Below are positions 25,503 through 33,397 of a DNA stretch of 64,000 nt, one piece after another; within the stretch, counting starts at the first letter, position 1, and each line of letters starts with the position of its first letter. Location: contig NZ_PJJP01000035.1 in NCBI RefSeq assembly GCF_002929555.1, positions 109,748 to 173,747 of the forward strand, in the 5' to 3' direction. Below the pieces are notes generated by a model that was not told where the DNA came from, ran no database searches, and was given only the letters and a program-made list of their open reading frames with translations. The DNA comes from Cryobacterium sp. N22. GTDB taxonomy: Bacteria > Actinomycetota > Actinomycetes > Actinomycetales > Microbacteriaceae. The position numbers and the translations under genes were made by a program.

Positions 25503-26858
25503 CTATTTGAACGCGGCGGGGCCGTTTTGGGCGATGACGGCATCCATTGTCGAGATGAACTCGTCAGCCGTGACCTCGCCTTGCACGAGCAGCGTCAGCT
25601 CCTGCTGCAGTCGGGTGTTCGAGGTCGGGTCAAGCTGCGTGTCCCAGGGCATGGCCGTGGTCTCGCCGACGTCGTTGGCCTGTTGTACCGCACGCTCGTA
25701 GAGAGGCGTGGCGTTGGCGGGGATGGTGGTCTCGACGTTCGTCGTGGGAGAAAGCGCGCCCGTGGCCGCGTAGACCTCGGGGTAGCGTTCCAGCGCGAAG
25801 CCGAGGAAGTCGCGCACCAACGGGTCGAAGGTCTCGGCGTTGACCGCCATGCCGATGCCGGACGGTGAGACGAACTCGTTGGCCGCGGTTGCCGAGCCGG
25901 CTGTGACGGGCAGGGTGAAGTAGTCGATGTCGTCGCGCACTCCGGCGTCGAGCGCGTCGGTGGCGAGGCTGCCCAGCTCCCAGGTGCCGATGTTGTACAC
26001 GGCGGCCTTGCCCGAGGTGAACAGGTTCTGCGCGTCAGAGTAGCCGGTTGACGAGAAGCCCTCCTGGAAGCAGCCGGACGAACCCAACTGGCTCATCCAT
26101 TCCACGGCCGCAACTCCATCGGTGTCGCTGAGCTTCGCGTCGCCCTTCTTGAGGTCCTGCACGAAGTCGGGTCCTGCCGTGCGGAACGGGTGGTACGCCA
26201 TGTAGCGCTCGAGGGGCCACTGATCCTGCCCGTCGAGGGCGATCGGGGTGATCCCCGCCTCGCGGAGCTGCGTGCACATCGCCGGGATCTCGTCGAGGGT
26301 CGTGGGGATCTCGACGCCGGCCTGCTGGAACAGCGCCTTGTTGTACCAAAAGAACTCGAGCTGGAACTCGAACGGCACCATGTACAGCGAGCCGTCGTCG
26401 AAGCGCTGGTAGTTCAGCGCCGCCGGGCGGTAGTCGTCGTACAGGTCAAGGCTCGTGAGCAGCGCTTCGGCATCCATCATCCGACCCTGCTTGGCGAGCT
26501 TCTGTGCGTAGGGGGTCGCGTCGGTGTCGAAGAGTTCGGGGAGCTTATTCGCGGCCGCGAGGGTTTGGTACTTCTGGATGTACGACGGACGGTCCGGCGT
26601 GGTGATGAGGTTGAGGGCGAAGCCGGGGTGATCCTTTGCGTACTCATCGGCTATCTGCTCCATGGCGGTGATCACACCGCCGTCGGCCGGCCGGGAGAGC
26701 AGCCAGGAAATCTCGCGGGCCTTGATCTCGCCCTCAGGGTCGACGTTGGTGGAGTCAGCGTTGCCCGCTGCGCCTCCTGCGCCACCACACGCTGTGAGTC
26801 CGAAAGCCAGTGCAGTGGCGGCGGCGGCGACTGCGAGCCGTGATCGGGTTGTTTTCAT
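25503..26858 (-). CDS. ABC sugar-binding lipoprotein (family 1), second locus
   Basis: The 451-residue protein has a lipoprotein signal (MKTTRSRLAV..., lipobox LTAC) and the fold of family 1 solute-binding proteins: an ISWLLSRPADGG first strand, EYAKDHPG, and the WYNKALFQQAGVE-P-T block. ATG 26858 is nine bases from GGAG; ATG 26867 abuts it. It presumably binds a fructoside, judged by the GH32 gene 56 bp upstream in the same operon. It is not closely similar to the binding protein of the first locus. Confidence 0.87.
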   Translation of the reverse strand: MKTTRSRLAVAAAATALAFGLTACGGAGGAAGNADSTNVDPEGEIKAREISWLLSRPADGGVITAMEQIADEYAKDHPGFALNLITTPDRPSYIQKYQTLAAANKLPELFDTDATPYAQKLAKQGRMMDAEALLTSLDLYDDYRPAALNYQRFDDGSLYMVPFEFQLEFFWYNKALFQQAGVEIPTTLDEIPAMCTQLREAGITPIALDGQDQWPLERYMAYHPFRTAGPDFVQDLKKGDAKLSDTDGVAAVEWMSQLGSSGCFQEGFSSTGYSDAQNLFTSGKAAVYNIGTWELGSLATDALDAGVRDDIDYFTLPVTAGSATAANEFVSPSGIGMAVNAETFDPLVRDFLGFALERYPEVYAATGALSPTTNVETTIPANATPLYERAVQQANDVGETTAMPWDTQLDPTSNTRLQQELTLLVQGEVTADEFISTMDAVIAQNGPAAFK

Positions 26859-26914
26859 TGTTTCCATCTCCGTTGATCGAATGTCAGTGATCGGGTTGTT
26901 CAGTGCTGGGCTAT

Positions 26915-28408
26915 TCAGTTGTGCGCGTACTGCCGCTCGGGCAGGTTCTGGGGGGTTTCCGTGGCGGTGCCCACGGAGCTCAGGCGCAGGTCGCGAACGA
27001 CGATGCTGCCCTCTCCGGCGAAGACGCCCACCCGCCCGGCCGGGCGGTCGTAGATCCGGGTACTGAGCGTGGTGCGGCCGTCGAGGTTCGCGACACACAG
27101 GTCGCCGTCGACGATCACCTCGAGAGTGTGTTCACCCGGCGAGATGTCGCAGTGGCGTTCCAGCTCGATCACGAAGGGCGTATCCCCCGAGATCTCCCAC
27201 TGACCGTCACCGGTGCGGCGACGCGGCCAGCGATCGAACACCATGCGGCCGCGTGTGGGCTCGAGCCGAAGGATGTAGGCGGCGTCTCCGTCGTCGCTCG
27301 CCCGCAGGAGCACGCCGCATTCGGTCGTGCCCGGGGCGATGTCCAGGGTGAGGGAGAGGCGGAATTTGCGGGGCGAGTCGACCTCGGAGAGTCGGACGCT
27401 GTAGCCATCCGGCGCATCGAGCTGCAGCGAAGCGCCGGCTAGCCCGGTGCCGGCGATCCCGAGGGGGACGTCCTCGGTGAAGCTCGCCAGGAGTTCGGGC
27501 GCGAAGCCGAAGGCGAGCGTGCCGTCGTCGTTCTGGGTCGCCTCGAGAACTGACATCGTGCCCGCCCACTGCCAGGCTCCGTCGTCGCGGTCGCCCTCGC
27601 GGCTGGCGATCCAGCCGAAGAAGAACCGGCGCCCGTGCCGCTCGGCGGTCTTGGCCGCATAGAACGCGCGCCCGTCGATGCTGTCGTGTTCGGGAACCAG
27701 CCAGGGTCCGGCGAGACTTCTGGCCATGCGGTAGCGGGTGGTGAAGTTCTCGGAGAACTCCGAGTACACGAGGTACCACCAGTCGCCCCAGCGGAAGACA
27801 TCGGGGCACTCGTGCGCCACGTAGCGCCGCGGATCCCAGAACGGTTCGACGCTCTCCCAGTGCACGAGGTCGGTGGACACGCACTGGGCGATGGTTCCCC
27901 GGCGCCGCTCCGGCCCGTCGGTGTGCCGGGCGGCGATCAGCATCCGCCACAGTCCGGCCTCGTCGTCACGGAAGACGAAGGGGTCGCGCCAGTCCGCCGT
28001 CTCGTAGCCGGCCGGCGCCCCGAAGGTGTGCTCGGGGAACCGCTGCCAGCTGGCCAGGCCATCGGTGCTGGTTGCGTGCATGACGAGCTGCAGCGGGAGG
28101 CCGTCCGCACCGAGGATCGCGGGATTCTGGCCCGTGTAGAAGAGGTGGTGCGTTCCGCTGCCGTCGTCGACGATGCTGCCGGTGTACACGTTGAAGTCCG
28201 CGGCGGCGGTCGATCCGTGGTCGAATGCCAGGCCCCGGTCGTCGAAATCGACCAGGTTGCCGGTGGTCACGAGGTGCCACGGGGTGCCGGGTTTCGGGGT
28301 GCTGCGCTCCTCGTGCAGGTAGAAGAGCTGAAACTCGTCGTTCGCTACGAACGGGATGATGTCGCCAACCCACGCTCGTGGTGGCTGAAAAAAGAGGTGC
28401 TGTGGCAT
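26915..28408 (-). CDS. Intracellular GH32 beta-fructosidase-like enzyme
   Basis: The 497-residue protein has no signal peptide. It carries GH32 catalytic positions: D16 in VGDIIPF (nucleophile), R141-D142-P143 in WRDPFVF, and E200 in HECPDVF (acid/base), followed by the C-terminal beta-sandwich (~330-480). The first motif is GDIIP rather than NDPNG, a variant I recall in a GH32 subgroup that may act on levanbiose- or sucrose-like substrates. It is first in a GH32-SBP-permease-permease-LacI operon. AAAGGATC precedes the ATG at 28408. The exact sugar is unknown. Confidence 0.8.
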   Translation of the reverse strand: MPQHLFFQPPRAWVGDIIPFVANDEFQLFYLHEERSTPKPGTPWHLVTTGNLVDFDDRGLAFDHGSTAAADFNVYTGSIVDDGSGTHHLFYTGQNPAILGADGLPLQLVMHATSTDGLASWQRFPEHTFGAPAGYETADWRDPFVFRDDEAGLWRMLIAARHTDGPERRRGTIAQCVSTDLVHWESVEPFWDPRRYVAHECPDVFRWGDWWYLVYSEFSENFTTRYRMARSLAGPWLVPEHDSIDGRAFYAAKTAERHGRRFFFGWIASREGDRDDGAWQWAGTMSVLEATQNDDGTLAFGFAPELLASFTEDVPLGIAGTGLAGASLQLDAPDGYSVRLSEVDSPRKFRLSLTLDIAPGTTECGVLLRASDDGDAAYILRLEPTRGRMVFDRWPRRRTGDGQWEISGDTPFVIELERHCDISPGEHTLEVIVDGDLCVANLDGRTTLSTRIYDRPAGRVGVFAGEGSIVVRDLRLSSVGTATETPQNLPERQYAHN

Positions 28409-28425
28409 CGGCGCTGATCCTTTGG

Positions 28426-28480
28426 TTAATCGCTTAATCAGAACCATAAGCGGTTAACAAATGAAAGATCAAGCGGTTAA
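28426..28480 (-). promoter_or_regulatory. Three LacI-type operator sites
   Basis: Related 12-mers lie at 28426-28437 (TTAATCGCTTAA), 28446-28457 (ATAAGCGGTTAA) and 28469-28480 (TCAAGCGGTTAA), spaced 20 and 23 bp, just upstream of the GH32 start. The central CG and TTAA flanks fit a LacI-family site, different from the CAAAAACGTTTTTG site of the first locus. Confidence 0.7.
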
Positions 28481-28527
28481 TCAAAATCGGGCGACGAGTG
28501 CGCAGGCACAAGGGTACGGTGGGCGGC

Positions 28528-29391
28528 ATGACGGATGCGGCGCTGATCGGTGGGGTGACCGCGCCCGACCTGCACGTGATGACCTACAACATCCGTCGCC
28601 GGGTGCCCACCCTCCGGCCGGGTAGCCCCGACAAGTGGGATACCCGCAAGCTGCTGCTGCGGCGCCTGCTGGCGGCTGAGCAGCCGACACTGCTCGGCGC
28701 GCAGGAGGCGCTCGTCGACCAGGTCGATTTTGTAGCCGCTGCCCTCGGCCCGCACTACCGCTGGGTGGGTCGCGGCCGGCACGCCGCGGGGACCGACGAG
28801 CACAACCCGATCTTCTACGACAGCCGTCGCCTACAGCTCACCACCTGGCAGCAGCGGGCCCTGTCGTCCACCCCGCACGCGCACGGGTCACGTTCCTGGG
28901 GCAATCTCACCCGGCGGGTCGTGGTGTCCGCTGCTTTCACCGACCTCGCCACCGGCGCCCGGCTGCTGGCCTTCAACACCCACTTCGACCACATCTCCTG
29001 GCGGTCCCGGCTCACCTCGGCGGCGTTCATCACGTCCCTGGTGAACTCAGCCCTCGCCGCAGAACCCGACGCCACGATCGTGGTCACCGGCGACCTCAAC
29101 GCCACCGTGGACTCCGCCGTGTACCGGAGACTGACGGGGGAAGGCGTGCTTCGGGATACCTGGCTGCTGGCCGCCGAACGCCTGACCCCGCAGTGGGGCA
29201 CCTTCTCGGGCTATCGGCGCCTGCGCAAGGGCGGCGCGCGCATCGACTTCGTCCTGGTGGGGCCGGGCGTCACTGTGACCAGCACGGGCATCAACGCCGC
29301 ACGGTTCGACGGCCGGGCGGCCTCCGACCACGAGCCCGTGCAGGCCGTGCTGCGCCCGGCACGCTTCTCTGCCGGCGGCCAATCCGGCTAG
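28528..29391 (+). CDS. Endonuclease/exonuclease/phosphatase-family protein
   Basis: The 287-residue protein has the EEP fold: MTYNIRR near residue 19 (metal-binding Asn), GAQEA (catalytic Glu), NTHFDHISWRSR, VTGDLNA (Asp/Asn pair) and the closing SDHEPV His. The family includes exonuclease III, sphingomyelinases and inositol phosphatases. The short loops and the DHISWRSR block resemble the cytosolic phosphodiesterase-like subgroup. No signal peptide. Substrate unknown. Confidence 0.82.
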   Translation: MTDAALIGGVTAPDLHVMTYNIRRRVPTLRPGSPDKWDTRKLLLRRLLAAEQPTLLGAQEALVDQVDFVAAALGPHYRWVGRGRHAAGTDEHNPIFYDSRRLQLTTWQQRALSSTPHAHGSRSWGNLTRRVVVSAAFTDLATGARLLAFNTHFDHISWRSRLTSAAFITSLVNSALAAEPDATIVVTGDLNATVDSAVYRRLTGEGVLRDTWLLAAERLTPQWGTFSGYRRLRKGGARIDFVLVGPGVTVTSTGINAARFDGRAASDHEPVQAVLRPARFSAGGQSG

Positions 29392-29401
29392 TGTGCTGGC
29401 C

Positions 29402-30016
29402 ATGATCCACATATTGCTGCGGCGCCCGTCCGGAGTGGCGGAGGCCACGGCCGACGCACTGCGGGCGTTGGCCGTGGTCGGCATCGTGGTCGCCGCCGTC
29501 GGCTGGGGCCCGTTCTCCGGGCTGAGTCTGGCCGTCGTGGCCGTACTGATGGTGCTCCCCCGCCTGGTCGGGCTGCGGCCGAGCGTCGACATCGCGTTCG
29601 GCGCGGTGGTGCTCGTCGCCGTCTGGAGCAGCGTGCTGGGGATCTACGTCACGACCCGCTGGTGGGACCTGCCGGTGCACTTCCTCACCAACGGGCTGTG
29701 CGCGGCGCTGCTCTACATCGTGCTTTTGCAGTTCGGCGTGGTGGCCGACGCCGGCACCCTGCCCCGGCCGATGCTCTCGACCGCCGTGGTGACGACGGCG
29801 CTGGGATTCTCGCTCGGCGTGCTCTGGGAGCTCTTCGAGTGGGTCGGGCACACCTTCTTCGATCCCGAGATCTTCGTCGGCTACAACGACTCGATCGGCG
29901 ACATGGTCTGGGGCGGTGCCGGCGCGCTGCTCGCGGGGTGCAGCATGACCTATCTCACCGGCCCGGCGCCGAGCCTTGCGGAGCCCGCAGCCGACGCCGG
30001 CACGGCGAACTTCTAG
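29402..30016 (+). CDS. YjdF/DUF2238-like membrane protein
   Basis: The 204-residue protein has about six membrane helices. A PVHFLTNG motif and the later LGVLWELFEWVGH... GYNDSIGDMVWGGAGAL block match the conserved Glu/Asp-rich core of the YjdF (DUF2238) family, whose function is not known to me. GTG 29393 is an alternative start; neither has a good ribosome site. The stop is seven bases from the convergent nanE stop. Confidence 0.65.
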   Translation: MIHILLRRPSGVAEATADALRALAVVGIVVAAVGWGPFSGLSLAVVAVLMVLPRLVGLRPSVDIAFGAVVLVAVWSSVLGIYVTTRWWDLPVHFLTNGLCAALLYIVLLQFGVVADAGTLPRPMLSTAVVTTALGFSLGVLWELFEWVGHTFFDPEIFVGYNDSIGDMVWGGAGALLAGCSMTYLTGPAPSLAEPAADAGTANF

Positions 30017-30022
30017 GTCGGG

Positions 30023-30700
30023 TTACCGCGCGACGGAATCCGCGAACCAGGTGGTGATGGTCGTCGGATGCGTGATGGCCGTACCGACGACAACCGCGAA
30101 CGCGCCGGCGTCGACGCAGGCCGATGCCTGGGCCGGCGTGTGCACCCGGCCTTCGGCGATCACAGGGATCGGCAGCACCGACGCGAGCTCGCGCAGAACC
30201 TCGAGGTCGGGACCGTCGGTTTTGGACCGCTCTCCCGTGTAACCGCACAGGGTGGTGCCCACACAATCGGCGCCGGCCTCGTGGGCGGCGATGCCGTCGG
30301 CCACCGAGCCGACATCCGCCATCACCAGGGCGGTGGTCTGCTCGTGGATGCGGGCGATGGTGTCCGCCAGGCTCAGGCCGTCTGGCCGGGCCCGGCGGGT
30401 GCCGTCGATCGCTACGATTTCGGCTCCGGCGGCGATGACGGCCAGGGCGTGTTCGAGGGTCGGCGTGATGAACACCTCATCGGCGCCGTCCTTCCACAGG
30501 CCGATCTGCGGCAGGGCCACCCGCTCGTGGATCAGGCGGATGTCGTCGATGCCCTGGGCGCGGATGCCCACGGCGCCGCCGCGCACGGCGGCCTCGGCGA
30601 CCTGGGTCATGGTCTCGGGGTTCCGCATGGGCTCCGCCGGGTAGGCCTGGCACGACACGATGAGGCCGCCTTCGAGCGCGGCGAGGTGGGGATGGGTCAT
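30023..30700 (-). CDS. nanE: N-acetylmannosamine-6-phosphate 2-epimerase
   Basis: The 225-residue TIM-barrel protein follows NanE: an N-terminal LIVSCQA(Y)P, GAVGIRAQG, VFITPTLEHA, EIVAIDGTRRARPDG (catalytic Lys region replaced by the usual D-T-R block), ADVGS, and PVIAEGRVHTPAQA. It converts ManNAc-6-P to GlcNAc-6-P, the last sialic-acid-specific step. It ends the minus-strand operon after nanA and nanK; the gap to nanK is 14 bp. Confidence 0.88.
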   Translation of the reverse strand: MTHPHLAALEGGLIVSCQAYPAEPMRNPETMTQVAEAAVRGGAVGIRAQGIDDIRLIHERVALPQIGLWKDGADEVFITPTLEHALAVIAAGAEIVAIDGTRRARPDGLSLADTIARIHEQTTALVMADVGSVADGIAAHEAGADCVGTTLCGYTGERSKTDGPDLEVLRELASVLPIPVIAEGRVHTPAQASACVDAGAFAVVVGTAITHPTTITTWFADSVAR

Positions 30701-30714
30701 TCCGGGGATCCGTT

Positions 30715-31650
30715 TCACAGAGTTATTGGTGCGAGAAGTGTGGTGGTGGTGATGAGCGAGGCCGCGCCGACGATGGCCGAGTCGGCGCCGAGGGAGGTCG
30801 GCACGATCCGGCAGCCGGCCAGCAGGCCCATCGCTTCGGCGCGGGCGTGGCTCTCCACGGTGTTCCACCAGCGGGGGCCGGCTGCTGCGAGGCCGCCGCC
30901 GACGATGACGAGGTCGGGGTCGACGCTGTTGATCAGGCCGCCGATCGAGCGGCCCAGCGCGGTCGCGGCGATGTTGATGACCTCCGCCGCCACGTCGTCG
31001 CCGGCGTCGGCCCTGGCGAAGATCTCCTGGGTGTCCCCGGGCTCGCTTCCGCCGCGGCGCAGATACGCCTGGAGGATCGCGGGCCCCGAGGCGATGACCT
31101 CGAGGTGGCCGGTACCGCCGCAGGTGCAGGCCAGTCCCGCGGCTTCCGCGGCCGGCACGTGCCCGTAGTGGCCCGCGGCCCCGTGCCGACCGGCCTGCAG
31201 CACGCCGTCGACCACGAGCGCACCGCCGATCCCGGTTCCGGCGGCGATGACGAGCACCGTGCGCTCGCCTCGGCCGGCACCGTGCACAGCCTCGCCGATG
31301 GCGTGTGCGTGCACGTCGTTGACGGTGGCGACCGGCATGCCCAACCGGCGCTCGATCTCCGCGCCGAGCCGCGTTCCGGTCCAGCCGGGCAGCGAGTTCG
31401 TGGCGAACTGCACGGTGCGGCTCACCGGGTCGATCACGCCGGCCGCACCGATCCCGCACCCGGCGATGACGGTGCCGGGTGCGTGATCGGTGAGGCTGGT
31501 TGCGAGGTCGACGATGGTCTGGAGGATGGCCTCTGGACCCTCGGCCGCCGGCGTCGGCGCCGACATCCGCCGGGTGACGACGCCGCCGGGGGCGACGAGT
31601 CCCGCCGCGATCTTGGTACCGCCGAGGTCGACGCCGAGTGTGAAGGTCAT
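30715..31650 (-). CDS. nanK: ROK-family kinase, probable N-acetylmannosamine kinase
   Basis: The 311-residue protein begins GVDLGGTKIAAG (ROK ATP-binding phosphate loop) and has NDVHAHAIGE (catalytic Asp), GTGIGGALVVDG and a zinc site with CTCGGTGHLE. The last Cys of the usual CxCGxxGC is His here; a His ligand earlier (GHYGHVP) remains. It should phosphorylate ManNAc from the lyase. The gene overlaps nanA (ATGA). Alone it could be a glucokinase; the operon gives the assignment. Confidence 0.82.
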   Translation of the reverse strand: MTFTLGVDLGGTKIAAGLVAPGGVVTRRMSAPTPAAEGPEAILQTIVDLATSLTDHAPGTVIAGCGIGAAGVIDPVSRTVQFATNSLPGWTGTRLGAEIERRLGMPVATVNDVHAHAIGEAVHGAGRGERTVLVIAAGTGIGGALVVDGVLQAGRHGAAGHYGHVPAAEAAGLACTCGGTGHLEVIASGPAILQAYLRRGGSEPGDTQEIFARADAGDDVAAEVINIAATALGRSIGGLINSVDPDLVIVGGGLAAAGPRWWNTVESHARAEAMGLLAGCRIVPTSLGADSAIVGAASLITTTTLLAPITL

Positions 31651-32573
31651 CGCACCAGGAGGCCCGCGCGGTCGACGATCGCCTGGATGCGCTCGACGGT
31701 GTCGCCGGTAAGGGCGGGGACCGGCGGCGACATCAGGTTGGTCGAGATGATGTCCAGGTGCGCCAGGGCGGTCTTGAACGCGCCCAGGCCGGCGGCTTCG
31801 CCGCTGACGCCGGAGGCCTGGAAGACGATCTCGAACAGTTCGGACAGTTCATCCTGGATGCGGCGAACGGCCTCCCAGTCGCCCGCCTTCGACGCGGCGA
31901 ACAGGTCGACGTAGCGCTTCGGGTCGACGTTGCCGAGGCCGGGAACCACGCCGTCGGCGCCGAGCAGCAGGGCGCCGTCGACGACGACCTCGTGGCCGGT
32001 GAAGACGACCAGGGGGCTGCCGGCGGCCCGGTTGGCCATCACCAGACGGCGGAAGCCCACGTCGTCGCCGCTGGAGTCCTTGACGCCGGCGATGATGCCT
32101 TCGGTGCCCAGACGAATGAGCATGTCGAGGCTGAGCTTGTTGTGCACCCGAACCGGCACGTCGTAGGCGAAGATCGGCAGCGTCGTCGAGGCGGCGAGCA
32201 GACGGAAGTGCGTCTCGATCTCGGCCTGGTTCGGCAGCGTGTAGAACGGGGCGGTTGCCACGATCGCGTCGACACCGGCGGCCTCGGCCAGGCGGATCTG
32301 CGCCACGACGCGGGCCGGGGTCATGTCGTTGACGCCGGTCATGATCTTGACGCGGCCGGCGGAGATGCGCACGGCTTCGGTCAGGACGACGGTGCGGTCC
32401 GCGTCGGAGAGGAAGGCGACCTCACCAGAGGACCCCAGCACGAACAGGCCGTCGACGCCGGCGTCGATGAGGTGGTTGACGAGTCGCTCGAAGGATTCGA
32501 GGTCGACGGCGCCGTCGGCGGTGAGAGGGGTGACGAGAGGGGGAACGACTCCGCCGAAGGTGGGTGCTGACAT
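31647..32573 (-). CDS. nanA: N-acetylneuraminate lyase (DHDPS/NAL family)
   Basis: The 308-residue TIM-barrel aldolase has GSSGE (47-51), Y137 in FAYDVP and the Schiff-base Lys K165 in AGVKDSSGD. The family also contains dihydrodipicolinate synthase and keto-deoxy-sugar aldolases; the neighbouring nanK, nanE and sialic-type importer make cleavage of Neu5Ac to ManNAc and pyruvate the best call. AGGAGC precedes the ATG. It lies 20 bp after the ABC ATPase gene and overlaps nanK by four bases. Confidence 0.8.
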   Translation of the reverse strand: MSAPTFGGVVPPLVTPLTADGAVDLESFERLVNHLIDAGVDGLFVLGSSGEVAFLSDADRTVVLTEAVRISAGRVKIMTGVNDMTPARVVAQIRLAEAAGVDAIVATAPFYTLPNQAEIETHFRLLAASTTLPIFAYDVPVRVHNKLSLDMLIRLGTEGIIAGVKDSSGDDVGFRRLVMANRAAGSPLVVFTGHEVVVDGALLLGADGVVPGLGNVDPKRYVDLFAASKAGDWEAVRRIQDELSELFEIVFQASGVSGEAAGLGAFKTALAHLDIISTNLMSPPVPALTGDTVERIQAIVDRAGLLVR

Positions 32574-32593
32574 AGTTGTTGCTCCTGATTTCT

Positions 32594-33397
32594 TTAGTTA
32601 TGGATGAGAAGGCTGGGGGCCGCACCGAGGAGGGTGCGGGTGTACGGATCGGTCGGGGTGGTGAAGACCTGCTCGGCGGGTCCCTCTTCGACGACGCGTC
32701 CGGATTTCATGACGATGATCCGGTCGGAGACGTAGCGCACCGTCTGGATGTCGTGCGAGATGAACGCCATGCCGAGGTTGAGACCCACCTTCAGGTCGCT
32801 CAACAGGTTGAGGATCTGGGCGCGCACCGACACATCCAGGGCGCTGGTCGGTTCGTCGGCGATGATGATGTCGGGTTCGAGCGCGAGCGCCCTGGCGATG
32901 GCCACACGCTGACGCTGGCCGCCGGAAACCTGACCGGGGAACACGTCGCTGGTGGAGGCGGGCAGCCCGACGAGGTCGAGCAGCTCCCGCACCCGCGCCT
33001 CCCGCTGCGCCAGGGTGCCGATGCCGTGCACCCGGAGCGGGTCCATCAGCACGTCGTGCACACTCATGCGGGCGTTCAGCGCGGTGGAGGGGTCCTGGAA
33101 GATGATGGACACCGCTTTGCCGTACGCCCGGGCGGTGGCCCGGTCGCGCTTGACGATGTTCTGTCCCTTGAACGACACCGTGCCGCTGGTCGGCTCCTGC
33201 AGCCCGACCATCACCCGGGCGAGGGTGGACTTGCCACAGCCGGACTCACCCACGATGCCGATGGTCTCGCCGCGGTTCAGGGTGAGGCTCACGCTGTTGA
33301 CGGCGTGCACCTTGTCCCGGCGGAACAGCGTTCCGGTGCGGGCGGTGTGGATGACGTGGATATCGTCGAGCCGCAGAATCTCGTTGCCGGTGCTCAT
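32594..33397 (-). CDS. siaI: ABC importer ATPase, Opp/DppF type (sialic-acid importer)
   Basis: The 267-residue ATPase has Walker A GESGCGKST, Q-loop IIFQDP, signature VSGGQRQR, Walker B IIIADEPTSALD and the switch His ISHD. The C-terminal DPYTRTLLGAAPS is typical of the oligopeptide/dipeptide class. It is the second ATPase of the importer; its ATG overlaps the fused permease-ATPase gene (ATGA). Arrangement and partner genes match the SiaEFGI sialic-acid importer I know from Corynebacterium. Confidence 0.82.
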   Translation of the reverse strand: MSTGNEILRLDDIHVIHTARTGTLFRRDKVHAVNSVSLTLNRGETIGIVGESGCGKSTLARVMVGLQEPTSGTVSFKGQNIVKRDRATARAYGKAVSIIFQDPSTALNARMSVHDVLMDPLRVHGIGTLAQREARVRELLDLVGLPASTSDVFPGQVSGGQRQRVAIARALALEPDIIIADEPTSALDVSVRAQILNLLSDLKVGLNLGMAFISHDIQTVRYVSDRIIVMKSGRVVEEGPAEQVFTTPTDPYTRTLLGAAPSLLIHN

